From Onthophagus taurus (taxonomy: Eukaryota > Arthropoda > Insecta > Coleoptera > Scarabaeidae), in the NCBI RefSeq assembly GCF_036711975.1, contig NC_091976.1, positions 27,652,001 to 27,716,000 of the forward strand: a stretch of DNA of 64,000 nt. Direction: 5' to 3'. The notes beneath the pieces are model-generated. The model was not told the origin of the DNA, made no database searches, and saw nothing but the letters and a program-made list of their open reading frames with translations. Below, in pieces: positions 44,401-54,500 of the stretch (positions within the stretch are counted from its first letter, which is position 1; every line of letters starts with the position of its first letter). Both the position numbers and the translations under genes were made by a program.

Positions 44401-46934
44401 TTGAGCTAGTCCCAAATATGTATGCTCAATAGAACTAAGATTCAGGCTTAGAGTAGGCAAATCCATTTTTAGAATACCAACTTCTTCAAGGTACAAAGTT
44501 ACGATCCTTGCCGTGTGTGGTCGTGCATTATCCTGCATTAACAGAAAACCATTGCTCACAAATCCAACATAAGGCATTATATGCTCTTCTATGATCTCTG
44601 ATCTCCATAAAGACAGATTCTGCACTTTCTTAGGCGAAAGCAAGTCTACGTCTTTTGTGAGCTGTAGTAAGCAAAGGGCCTATAGCGCAACTGCAAGCTG
44701 CTAAACCACTATTCGTTAATTTTCGTCTAATAGTACAAAATGCTGACTAGTGTTCCTTGAGCTTGCCTAAGGCTGCTTTGCTAGCTGTTTGCATTCGATA
44801 TCTTAATGCATAAATCATGACAAAGTTTTCATCAAATTTTTTTTGCATGGTTTTCAGTTGAGTTAATTTTTTTACCAGAATAACTGTATGTCCGAAATAC
44901 AACATCTTTTGAAATTAATATATCTGAAGTATACAATAGATAAACATTGCCTTGTGGCTCTAACCATGATCGGTTTTAATATTGAGTAGTTAACAGCTTT
45001 CTGCCCAACTTATAGACAAGTACCTAGTACATCACCTTGTCAAACGAGAATACTGTCCATGAAAACTGCAGGACAGTATTTTTGATCTATTGTAGAATGT
45101 CGATTATGAAATCCAAATTGGAAGACGTTTTAACAGTAATCTTTAGATAGCAGTGAGATAGGCCTATATGATCTAACTTGATTCGCCGATTTGTCAGAAT
45201 TTTCTGATCTGGTCTGTTTATTATTTTTTACGAAATTGTTGGTGTGTTCTTTGCACACTCGAACAACTGACATTTAATTGTCTTTCCACATTCCGTTGAC
45301 TTACTCCATTTTCCAGCTATCTGCACAGCTCTTCGATATTTTTCATTCAATATTACCCTAAAAAAGATTTTGATCACTATCTTCATTTTCTTAGACACTA
45401 AAAGAACATTATCTCAATCCACAAAATTAAAATCTATACTCTTAACTTTACCTGCGTAAAGTATTTTTATAAATTTTTAATAAGTAATTAATATTTTGAA
45501 GCTTCTAAATTAAATTATGGCGCTTTAATTGGTGGAATTGTGGGAGCAGCTGCAGCTTTAATTATAATATTTATAATAATAATTGTTTGGAGACGAAGAA
45601 GAACGAAAAGTCAAGAAGAAGAGACTGTTTTGGACACTTTACCTTTAGTTCCGCAACCAGTGCCAATCAATAAATTTTTGGATCATTACGATGATTATAA
45701 AACTAATTTAAATAAATTAAAAGCTGAGTATAGTTTACTTGAAAGATTAGGAATCAGCGAACAATTACCGATGACGTTTGCAATGACCGATGATAATAAA
45801 CGTAAAAATAGATATATTAATATACTGCCATGTAAGTTAGAAACAAATTAATTAATTTATTTTCATTTTAATTAAAAAGTAATAATTTTTTAGATGACGA
45901 AACGAGAGTGAAATTAGATAGAGATAAAAATGATAATTATGCTGATTATATTAATGCCTCATTTATAAAAGTAAGCATCAAACCACTTTTTAATAACAAT
46001 TAAATCAATTTTTTTTAAGGGTTATTCTGGAAATGTTGAATACATAGCAACACAAGGTCCATTAGAATCAACAATAGTTGATTTTTGGAGAATGGTTATA
46101 CAAGAAAACGTAGCTGTTATAGTGATGGTTGCTCAATTTGTGGAACATGAGAAAGTAATCTTAATCTTTATTTCTCCTAGAAACAAAAATTAATTTGAAG
46201 ATGATTTTTTTAAGGCAAAATGTCATCAATATTTCCCCAATAACCACGAGACGATGGCAATAGGTGATGGTATCGAAATCAAATGTGCGAATGAAGTTCC
46301 ATTAGGTAGTTATATTAAAAGAACTTTAATGGTTCAAAGAGAATTAATGCAAATAACGATAACGCATTTGCAATATATACAATGGCCAGATTTTGGTTGT
46401 CCAAACGATGCGGATTCTATGTTAGATTTTTGCAATATTTTAAGACAATGTGTTGAACAGTATAAAAGTAAAACAATTATTCATTGCAGGTAAAAAATAA
46501 TTTTAAATCTTAAAATTTAATTAGTAATTTTTATTATTATAGTGCTGGAGTTGGTAGAACAGGTACTCTAATAGCTTTAGATATTTTACTTCAAACGATA
46601 GAAAATGCGGGTGATATAGACATATTTAAGACTGTTTTAAATTTACGTAAACAAAGAGTTCGTATGGTTCAAACAGAGGTAAAAATTTGTATTTCGTATT
46701 GTTAATTATAATTGAATTGATTATTTCTTACAGAAACAATACATGTATATTCATAATTGCTTAGCGGAATATATTACAAATCCAAAGAAAGGAGAAAGTA
46801 ATTTTTTTTAATTATTGATAATCCTAAATTTATTTTGTTTTGTTTTAGCAAAAGAAACTGAACCAATCTACGAAAATATAACCAAAAAAAATGATGATGA
46901 AATATCGATTAAAGTTATTAAGGATATAGATTAA
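29410..46934 (+). CDS. Receptor protein-tyrosine phosphatase, FN3 repeats, single catalytic domain
   Basis: Thirteen in-phase exons: 29410-29767, 32756-33007, 37877-38115, 38172-38444, 38496-40385, 40444-40884, 45502-45831, 45894-45970, 46020-46154, 46215-46489, 46543-46678, 46734-46797 and 46849-46934. I chose the ATG at 29410 because it gives a signal peptide ([16 protein letters not shown]), followed by a Ser/Thr-rich mucin-like stretch. Several fibronectin III repeats follow, then a transmembrane helix ([16 protein letters not shown]). The single PTP domain has [11 protein letters not shown], the WPD loop (QWPDFGCP), the P-loop [10 protein letters not shown] with catalytic Cys and Arg, and the Q-loop QTEKQY. 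All key residues are present, so it should be active. This architecture fits class III receptor PTPs (PTPRB/PTPRJ; Drosophila Ptp10D, Ptp4E, Ptp52F), which act in axon guidance and epithelial signalling. The short tail contains YENI, a Grb2-type YxN site. Confidence 0.92.
30280..30480 (-). pseudogene. LINE 3'-end fragment
   Basis: A 'catcatcatcatcatt' simple repeat is followed by sequence typical of the tail region of non-LTR elements in insects ('gggtcttggtctg...cttccactctcttctatc'). It may belong to the minus-strand LINE relic at 31860-32220, separated from it by the insertion of another LINE. Confidence 0.4.
30863..31850 (+). mobile_element. 5'-truncated non-LTR retrotransposon (RT C-terminal part)
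   Basis: A frame open from 30863 to 31669 reads [28 protein letters not shown] then [48 protein letters not shown] and [14 protein letters not shown]. This is the RT thumb and C-terminal region of a jockey/CR1-like LINE. It is still stop-free, so the insertion is fairly young, but the 5' part is missing. It sits in the first intron of the phosphatase gene, sense to it. Confidence 0.8.
31860..32220 (-). pseudogene. LINE reverse-transcriptase relic (minus strand)
   Basis: Minus-strand frames show '[25 protein letters not shown]', a decayed RT motif, and the DNA is closely similar to 28080-28220. Stop codons interrupt it. Confidence 0.6.
33289..36727. mobile_element. TA-flanked TIR element filled with a dimeric satellite
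   Basis: The left end (gggatgattcaaaagtaatg, from 33290) matches the reverse complement of the right end (gggtgtttcaaaagtagtg, ending 36727) over about 24 bp with five differences. TA dinucleotides flank both ends (33287-33288, 36728-36729), as in Tc1/mariner insertions. No transposase is present. It lies in the intron between exons 2 and 3 of the phosphatase gene and is almost entirely tandem repeat. Confidence 0.6.
33470..36325. repeat. ~363-bp dimeric tandem satellite, about 8 units
   Basis: 'aaatgatcgacaattttt' recurs near 33833, 34196, 34560, 34926, 35289, 35653 and 36016, a spacing of 363-366 bp. Each unit contains two related halves of about 182 bp. One has 'aacacgttttgaaaaataacttttagttttt' (landmark only) and the other 'aagccgttttgaaaaatcgcttttag'. 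This is a true higher-order (dimeric) satellite. Confidence 0.92.
36744..37836. mobile_element. Foldback MITE, ~1.1 kb, Tc1/mariner-like ends
   Basis: Two inverted arms of about 500 bp (36744-37280 and 37375-37836) mirror each other, for example 'cgacttcgacccccctggggag' against 'ctccttaggggagccgaagtcg'. The outer ends are CAAGGTGTATC and its partner CAGGTGTATCC, flanked by TA on both sides. This is the signature of a mariner-type MITE. It lies 16 bp right of the preceding satellite-filled element and just before exon 3 of the phosphatase gene. Confidence 0.82.
40950..42922. mobile_element. piggyBac-like non-autonomous element filled with a 179-bp satellite
   Basis: Both ends are flanked by TTAA (40946-40949 and 42923-42926). 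The left end CTATTTGTGTCCC pairs with the right end CCCTTTGTGTCCC in inverted orientation. TTAA plus a CCCTTTG-type end is characteristic of the piggyBac superfamily. No transposase is present. It lies in the large intron between the last FN3 exon and the transmembrane exon of the phosphatase gene. Confidence 0.65.
41225..42790. repeat. 179-bp tandem satellite array, about 8.7 monomers, highly homogeneous
   Basis: 'gagaaagcattgagctttta' recurs every 178-179 bp (about 41420, 41599, 41778, 41957, 42135, 42314). Central monomers are almost identical while edge monomers are diverged, as expected from recent unequal exchange. Contained in the TTAA-flanked element. Confidence 0.95.
43208..43840. 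mobile_element. hAT-type MITE with perfect 8-bp target duplication
   Basis: The ends CAGAGCTGGGC (43208) and its inverted partner GCCCAGCTCTA (ending 43840) are flanked by CCTATGAC on both sides (43200-43207 and 43841-43848). An 8-bp duplication and CAGAG ends are typical of hAT elements. The interior contains many 'aactactt' motifs and no transposase. It interrupts older TE-derived DNA. Confidence 0.9.
43960..44643 (-). pseudogene. Tc1/mariner transposase relic, internally duplicated
   Basis: On the minus strand 44365-44643 reads [18 protein letters not shown] then [25 protein letters not shown], the catalytic 'QDNA.PH' and 'PDLNPIEH' region of Tc1 transposases. The Asp before N-P-I-E is lost (LNLSSIEH). 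A second, more decayed copy of the same stretch lies about 345 bp away at 44010-44240 ([25 protein letters not shown]). No intact frame. Confidence 0.75.
44644..45501. other. Rest of phosphatase intron, TE-derived debris
   Basis: Probably further transposon remnants; no recognisable domain. The phosphatase transmembrane exon starts at 45502. Confidence 0.4.
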
Positions 46935-48259
46935 AGTAATAGCTTATTTTTTAGCAATTGCATAATTCAGAGACTTAATTTGTAATATTAAAGTGTACAT
47001 TTAATTTAAATATACTAAAAATATAGTATTTATTTTTGTTAGGTACATTCCAAAGAATAAATATAGTTTGTTAAAAATGTAGTGTTTATTTGTGTTATTT
47101 AAAAATTAATACTGATATCATAAAACTGAGATAAATTGCATTTAAAGCAGTCTTTTGGATATGTTTTTTTATAGTTTATGGCACAGCCTAAACAACAATA
47201 TGTATAGGGTCTGTCACGACAAGCTGCATAGGGGGTTTATCCAAGTAGCTCGTTTTAGCTAAAATATGTTCAGTTTTCTGCCACTTCCAGTTATACCAGA
47301 AAGGGACCCAACTTTGTTATTTTAAATCGAATGTAAGTACCAATCATCATATGTCTAGAGTGCACCATTTTGGAGTTATGTCAGTTTTTTCGAAAATTTT
47401 GGCAGAATCTTGATGCAAGATTAGATATAAAAACAATGTTTTTGTTATTTAAGTCCAAATAACCAAACCTAAACGTGAAATATCAATTTTATGCCCAATA
47501 TTTCAAGGACAATTTTTCGTAACGGTTTGGTAGACCTCAAGTTGATACTTGTATTGGATGTAAAGAGCTAACCGTCAAAATAAAAAGTCTACAATTAGGC
47601 GACCATCCTAAAAGGGCCGCTGAAGCTGAATTAACTATACACGGAAGGAGAATCAAGAAGTTCCACAACAAGATATTAGAAATACGAAAATTATGGGAAA
47701 CTCGTGATGACGTTGCAGCACTTGCTTTTGATTTTATGCAAAACTTGCCGCTACCACATCCTAATCCAAGAAATATTTTATTTGCGGCAACTTTGAGTCA
47801 ACTATTTTGGGTGTAAAAAACTTGAAAATGAAAAGACCGTATTTTATGTATTTCATGAAGGTGTAGCAAACAAGGGAAATAATGAAATCTGTTCAATGTT
47901 GCAGCACTACATCGACAACTGACCTGGGCAAAACAAAAACCATACTGAAAACCATAGCAAAACGATTAAATTATTGGAAAGTGTTCATAAAACGAAGCGC
48001 CTTGGAAGTGCTTTGACATTTCTTACTCTATACAATGATAAAGGAGATGAATTCTTAAACAAAATTGTGACCGGTAATGAAACTTGGGTTTGTCATGTCA
48101 CTCCAGAATCCAAACAACAGTCGATAAAGTGGAAACAACAAAAATTTAAGACAACTTTGTCTTCACTGGCGGCATCTTTCCATGAAAAGGGCGTACAAAA
48201 GTTGGTTTTCCGCTACGACAAATGTCTGAACAATGGTGCTACATGTAAAAATAAATTTT

Positions 48260-49150
48260 GTTTTGAAAAAATGTTTTTGTGTTTCTTTCTTCTGGACACG
48301 CCTTGTAGTACATTAACTTCTCCCCTCAGCTCGGACTTAACAATTTTCCAAGCAGAAGTTCTTGCTATAAACTTCTGCACCGCTTTAAACCTACAGAAGG
48401 GACAAAAAGGTGCATCCATAAACATTTTCACAGACAGTCGGGCAGCCTTAAAGGCAATTCAGGCCTACACGTGTGGCTCCGCACTGATCAGAGAGTGTAC
48501 CAACAACCTGAGAGAACTCGCTAGGGGCAATGATGTTACCCTACGGTGGGTCCCAGGTCACAGCAACATTGAGGGCAATGAGAAGGCCGACAAGCTGGCC
48601 AAAGAGGCAGCAAACACGCCCTTCATTGGACCTCAACCTGGATATGGACTACAAAAAAGCCACCTAAAATAAATAATCAACAACTGGGAGGCTTCAAAGA
48701 TAGCCTTACGCTGGAAAGAACTTCCAGGTCACAGACAAGCGAAGAGTATGATAACTCCGTCGCAAAACAAAACCAAAGAGGTTTTATGCCTCAGCAAAGG
48801 GGATCTAAGAACGCTCTCAGGCTACCTGACCGGCCATGTGCCCCTAAAATACCACCTCTTCCACATTGGACAAGCTGAGGATCACTTGTCGACTATGCAA
48901 CGACGAGTCAGAAACTGCTGAACATATACTGTGCAATTGCGTCGCCAGAGGCCGTCTAAGGCACAACGTCTTCGGTAAAACTCCCCTGTTACCTATCGAC
49001 ATAAAGGTTCAAGACCTCAGGACAATACTATGGTTCATTAAGGACCTACATTTGCCCTAAACCTTTGGAGGGCTAAAGTTACAATAGATCTTATAGGTCG
49101 CGGTAACGAGAGGGGCCGCTCTCCTCAGCCCGGCAGCAATAATAATAATC
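48260..49150 (+). mobile_element. 5'-truncated LINE with RNase H and zinc-knuckle end
   Basis: The frame 48300-48672 reads AEVLAINFCTAL, INIFTDSRAALKAI, VTLRWVPGHSNIEGNEKADKLAKEA. This is an RNase H domain with catalytic D-E-D-type motifs, as in I/R1/outcast-type LINEs. After a stop and frameshift, 48866-49060 reads CRLCNDESETAEHILCNC, the C-terminal zinc knuckle. The 3' end has an aataataataat tail at about 49138. It is inserted in the mariner relic. Confidence 0.82.
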
Positions 49151-49279
49151 ATAACATTAACTTCTTTCCTGCTCTTATAAGTTTTATTCAATTACCCAAA
49201 GGCAACTGATAATTTAAAATTTTCAAATAACCACGATATTTCGTTTCTTTCAAAATTCTGCAAAAACCATACATTTTAG

Positions 49280-49920
49280 ATATAGAGATGAAATGACAAA
49301 GTCCCCTTATTTTTCAGCGTACAATAGACTGGCGAAAGAAAAAAGTGAGGTTGCTATTTAAAAAAATTAACTTTTTGACGTTACGAGATAGGGAATTCGG
49401 TGCAAATTTCTGACCACCTGTATAACTTTTAAAACAAATTTTTAAAGATTATCTCAGCTATGGGTCCTCTCTGTGCAAGCACTAAACATATTGGACCGGA
49501 CTGAAATGTAATTTCGAAAAATTATGTTTATTATGAAGGGTTGTATCTGCCAAAATTTTCGAAAAAAACAGCAATAACTAAAAAATGTGTACTTTAGACA
49601 TATGATATAGAGATGCAATGACAAAGTCCCCTTATTTTTCAGCGTACAATGGGCTGGTGAAAGGAAAAAGTGGGGTTGCTATTTAAAAAAATTAACTTTT
49701 TGACATTTCGAGATAGAGAAATTCTGTGCAAATTTCTGACCACCCTGTATAACTTTTAAAACAAATTTTGAAAGATTATGTCAACTATGGGTCCTCTCTA
49801 TGCAACCTCTGAGCATATTTGGCTACATATATTTATTGTGAAGGGTTGCATCTACCAAAATTTTCGGAAAAACTGAAATAACTCAAAAATGGTGACTCTA
49901 GACATATGATAGTTCTATAA
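49280..49920. repeat. Two direct copies of a ~330-bp block
   Basis: 'gacaaagtccccttatttttcagcg' (landmark only) occurs at about 49299 and 49621. Both are followed by 'ggttgctatttaaaaaaattaac', 'caaatttctgaccac' and 'ctatgggtcctctct'. This is an internal tandem duplication in the mariner-like element's right part. Confidence 0.8.
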
Positions 49921-50116
49921 TTTCAAAATTTAGTGATGATCTCAAAAATTCGTGCCAGTAGTTTGCCATATACATATAGACTCAGCTCTTCCTGACAGAC
50001 CCTGTACAAGATTACACAGTTAATCATTAATCCCTGAAAACTAATACATCTTACTGGCAACTTATTATTTAGAATGGATCTGATGATACAATATTAGAAT
50101 AAGCGAATTATATACT

Positions 50117-50992
50117 TTAATTGTTATGAGGTGGAGGTGGATTTATCCAATCACATTTACCCGGTACATGATTTAAGTTACTCATAACATTACCAGTATG
50201 AGAAATAATTTCATTTCTATGATTAACCATTAATGGAACATTATGTTGATGATTTTGAATTGAAACATGATTTACATTATTTTCAGACTGTCTAAAATAT
50301 AAAGGAAATCGATTTTCCAAATTTTCATTATGAACAAAATCATTTCGCGAAGAATTCATAACATTATTAACCCTATTTTGAATCACTTGCATTTGGGGCT
50401 TATCTCTATTAATTTTATTCTCACTTTGATTCAAATTAATTTTTCGTTGATCATTTTTCACCTTTTTTAACTCATTATTTTTAGCACCCACGCTTTCTTT
50501 TTCAACCAAAATCGATTTATTTCCGTTTTTTTCATAACAAAACCCCATATCAAATAATAATCTCCTTAAAGTCATTAACGAAAATTTGGGTAAACTTTCG
50601 TTTTCGTTGATTCGTTTACGAATCGTATTCAAAGAAGGAACAACACCGCGATATTTTAAATCGTAAATAATCTCTTTTATAGATTGTCGAACGGAATTAT
50701 CGTACTTAATATCCCTGCTATTTATATTAATATTTTTACGAATCTTCGTTTTAGATGGTTCTTTAAAACCTTCGACGCTCGCCTCTTCTTTTCGAAATTG
50801 AAAAACACTTTTTTCACTACACCCAGTTGCTTTTGCAGTCCTTCGAACAACTTCTGTAACGCATATGTCTGGGTATTCTTGTTTGAAGTATTTGAAGACG
50901 TTTAAAATTATCGTTTTCTCTTTACACGAGTAAGACATGCCTTGCTTCATTTTCTTTATACCCTTTTCTTTATTTTGAGAGTGTTGTGCCAT
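50117..50992 (-). CDS. Transposase-derived helix-turn-helix protein without catalytic domain
   Basis: An intact 291-codon frame starting at the ATG at 50992 (MAQHSQNKEKGIKK). Residues ~25-75 (KEKTIILNVFKYFKQEY...VVRRTAKATGCSEKSVFQFRKE) and ~100-155 (VRQSIKEIIYDLKYRGVVPSLNTIRKRI then FSLMTLRRLLFDMGFCYEK) match the paired HTH N-terminal region of an IS630/Tc1-like transposase group common in insects. In full elements a DDE domain starting near 'WIDETW' follows. Here it is absent, replaced by an Asn/His-rich tail ending PPPPHNN. It may be a domesticated DNA-binding gene or a young truncated copy. It lies between the phosphatase and Cep135-like genes. Confidence 0.7.
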   Translation of the reverse strand: MAQHSQNKEKGIKKMKQGMSYSCKEKTIILNVFKYFKQEYPDICVTEVVRRTAKATGCSEKSVFQFRKEEASVEGFKEPSKTKIRKNININSRDIKYDNSVRQSIKEIIYDLKYRGVVPSLNTIRKRINENESLPKFSLMTLRRLLFDMGFCYEKNGNKSILVEKESVGAKNNELKKVKNDQRKINLNQSENKINRDKPQMQVIQNRVNNVMNSSRNDFVHNENLENRFPLYFRQSENNVNHVSIQNHQHNVPLMVNHRNEIISHTGNVMSNLNHVPGKCDWINPPPPHNN

Positions 50993-51513
50993 TTTTACTA
51001 ATCATTTAAGATACAAATAAGATAACCTCAAAATTTTAAGAAAAGAATTTGAGATAATATAAAAGAAAATTTACCTTTTATTTAGTTAGATGCACTTATT
51101 TTAATCACTTTTTATGATAGGATTTAAAGCACAATCACATTTTCACTTATTAAAACGATAATAAAGATTAAAACGGTTTAAAACACCAAAATTGGACATT
51201 TTTAGGTTATGTGTGGTCATTTATGGTTATGTTTATATTTGAATTAGCGCGGGAAATTTAAAATTGGATTTATTAATTTAATAACGTTTTTCTTAAAAAT
51301 ATTTCTTAAATCGTATTGTACCTATATATTTATAAATATTTATTTTTATTTTGAATTTGTATTAAAATTTTTTAGGTTATTTATACTTAGTGAAGTTAGG
51401 TACTAAATAAATTTGAATAATCTTTGATTTTATCTTATAAAATTAATTATCCAAAAATATATTAATTAAATTCAATTAAAATTACACATTAAAATCATAT
51501 TATAAGTAAAAAA
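50993..51513. other. Region between HTH gene and Cep135-like 3' end
   Basis: AT-rich, containing the presumed promoter of the minus-strand HTH gene and the 3' UTR of the Cep135-like gene. No other gene seen. Confidence 0.45.
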
Positions 51514-54500
51514 TCACTTCTTAAGTACTTCTTTCTTGGGTTCATAGGATAACATATAAGATGTTTGATAATATGTCATATTTGGAGAACCTTTTGAAGC
51601 AGCTTTAGGGGATCCACAACAAGCATCAACATTTCTACGTTGCGTACATTTTCCCGATTCATCCCTTTTACGTTTATCATTAAAACAGGGAATTATTTCA
51701 ACTGGCGAATTCTGTGCTGCTACACTAAATTTGGAAGGACCAATGTTTTTATTACAATCAAAATCATTTTGAAACGCTTCAGGTACAGGTATATATGGTG
51801 ACGTTCCTGTTTTAACATCTTTTGTAGCTACTTCTGACGAATGCAAATAATATCTAGCCACAGACAAATTGTCGTAAATTTTTTTTAATTGTTTTGAATA
51901 ATAGTCAATAGGTTCATCTTCAACATCCTTTACTTTCTCATTACACTCCGTTTCCTTTTCTTTAGAAGGTAAATCAGACTCAATGGCAATCTTAGAAATC
52001 TCGTTGGTGTTATCAGCTCCAACTTTCTTAGAATCAACAGATATAATCTTAGAAAAACCTTCATCAGGTGATACGTTTGAAGCAATAACATTCAAAGAAA
52101 CCCGTTTGCTGCTGGTTTTCCCATAATCTTGTTTTAATGATGACGGAAATTGTTGATACTTATCCACTAATTGATTTAATTCTTGTTCAGAGAATTGACT
52201 TTTTGAATTATTACTACAAGATCTCGATGAAGAGTTTTGGGACACTTGGGACTTTTTAGAAAGCGTTTGAAGTCTGGAGACTTGTAAAACATTTTCTGGA
52301 TGAATTGGTGTATAATCACAACATTGTCTAAGTGAATAGAAAGGATGGGATTAACAAGAAATACGATGGAAGGTTTTAGAAGGAGAATAAAACTATAAAG
52401 AAGGATAACGTTTCGAATCCTCTGCTTTAGCCCTATAAAATCTTTCATTTGCAACTTCTCGCCTTAATTGTTTATTTTGATTGCTGTAATCTAAAGCTTT
52501 TTCTTGATATAAATCAAGCTGTTCTGTTGTTGAAATACTGTAAAGTTTTCTAATTATTTCAAGATTTTTAAATCTTAAAATAAAGCATCCCAAAATGTAT
52601 ATCACAATTATTAAAAAAATAAAGTCGTAACACACATTTTGGAATGAAAAAAGTTATTTTAAATTTCTTACAGTTTCGATTGAAGATCTTGAATGTTAAC
52701 CTTCAATTTTTGTACATCAGCTCTTAATTCTTCGTTTAAAAGCTTCATCTCAACCGATTCCTGCCGAATTTGTACGAGATGTTTTTCTAAATTTTCCACA
52801 GTATTCCTCTCCTTATCAAGTTCTGATTGTAAAGTTTGCGAATTTCTTCTTAAATTATTACATTCTCTATTAATCTGGAAATCAAAAAATAATTAAAAAT
52901 CTCCACAAATTTAATAAAAACTCACCTCAGTTCTTACAGAATCCTTATCATTTAATTGTTTCATTAAATTATCTTTTTGTTTATCCAATTTCAAACACAA
53001 ATCCCTCACGGAAATTAACTCAGCTTCAATCCTCTCTTTATCAATATTTCCATGCTCGACTTGACTCTCTAATCTTGCAATTTGAGCGGTTAAATTCGAA
53101 ATTTGTTTTTCATAATCGTGAATCATCGTACATTGTACTTCAACTTTTCTTTCTAAATCGGCAGCATGATCTAAAGCGACCGATAATTGAACTTTAGCCT
53201 GAGTCGCCTCGCTCTCCAAAGTATGATTAGTTGATTCTAAATTCGTCGCTTCCTCGCTTAAACTTTTATAATGATCCAACATTTCGCTACGTTCGACTTC
53301 CTTTTGCGAAATCAAATCTTCAGCTCGTTTTATTTCCGCCACATAATGTTGAAGTTGTCGCCTTAAATCGTCCACCTGCCTCTTTGCGATGTCCAAGTCG
53401 TTTTGAACCCTTTTATTGTCACGAGTGCATGATGTTAAATCATCCTGAAGACGTCGATTTTCTTCTAACGCCAACTCACGCGCTCGTTTTGATGATTCAA
53501 GTTCTCGCTGGAGATTTTGTACGTCTGAAGTGACGGATTTTAGTTGGTATTCTTTTGTGGAACGGTCTGTTAAATTATCGCTGTAAAGAAAAATAAAATT
53601 TTTTGATTTTGGTGGTTTGAAAAGATTCTTTCTCTATTGGTCAACGTGAGTCACGTTAAAAGCACAAGGTGAGATGGCGCAATGAACCGCTTAAAAAAAA
53701 TATAGAAACGATGTCGTTAAGATTGTAGCAATAACAAAGAAATGTTTAGATTTTTAATCAAATTTTTTTTTTGGTAAAATAAAGTTGCGTAATTTAATCT
53801 TGTGTAAGATTTTTTTTTCAATTATTTCTAATCGGAGAAAGTAACTACCGTGTTTTTTAACCTTTAACTCAATAATTTCATTAATTTACACAACATTTTA
53901 CATTTTATTAAAATCTTATATAGTGTTTTTACGGATTTCCTTATTAAAATAATAAAAAATGTAATAGAAAAATTTTCTTTTGCAATTCAATTCAACGTAT
54001 TTCGATGTACAAAGAAATGGAAAGTTATAAATATGGAAAGTTTTAACAGAAAGACTCCATCAATAGCAAATCTACTTTATTCCGTGCAGAATAAATATGC
54101 CAAGAACATCAGTATTAGAACCACACTATAGCAGAGGAAAATATTGAAGACGTACCTTGTAGTCAAACCCAATATAAAAGAATTCGAGGAATCAGAAATT
54201 CAAACTACAATAACGACCACACAAAGAACTTACACTCAAAAAGTAGAGTCTATAAAACCATCATAAAACCTATACTGTGCTATGGATGCGAGACATGAAT
54301 TATGACATAGAGCGCAAAGAATCTTTGGTCCAATAAAGGAGAATGAGATATGAAAAGGCCTCGTTGTACATACAGATGGTTGTTGAATGAGGCTACTATC
54401 TCTACTATCTATGTGACACGAATGCCAAAAAAAGCTCTTGAGCAACAGAATGCAAGGCAAGGCGAATGAAGCCATAAAAACGATGGGAGGATGAAGTGAT

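Larger units (their letters stand above)
47205..50004 (+). mobile_element. TA-flanked mariner-like element, decayed and interrupted
   Basis: The left end tagggtctgtcac (47205) and the right end tgacagaccctg (ending 50004) are inverted copies flanked by TA. Inside, 47974-48200 reads NDKGDEFLNKIVTGNETWVCHVTPESKQQS, the mariner catalytic region around 'TGDETWV'. The Asp is replaced by Asn (TGNETWV) and flanking parts are broken. A LINE fragment and a duplicated block lie inside it. It follows the phosphatase gene by about 270 bp. Confidence 0.7.

Noticed and set aside
52176..52635. Overlapping minus-strand frames as separate small proteins
   Set aside because: They are frame-shifted or intron-extended readings of Cep135-like exons.
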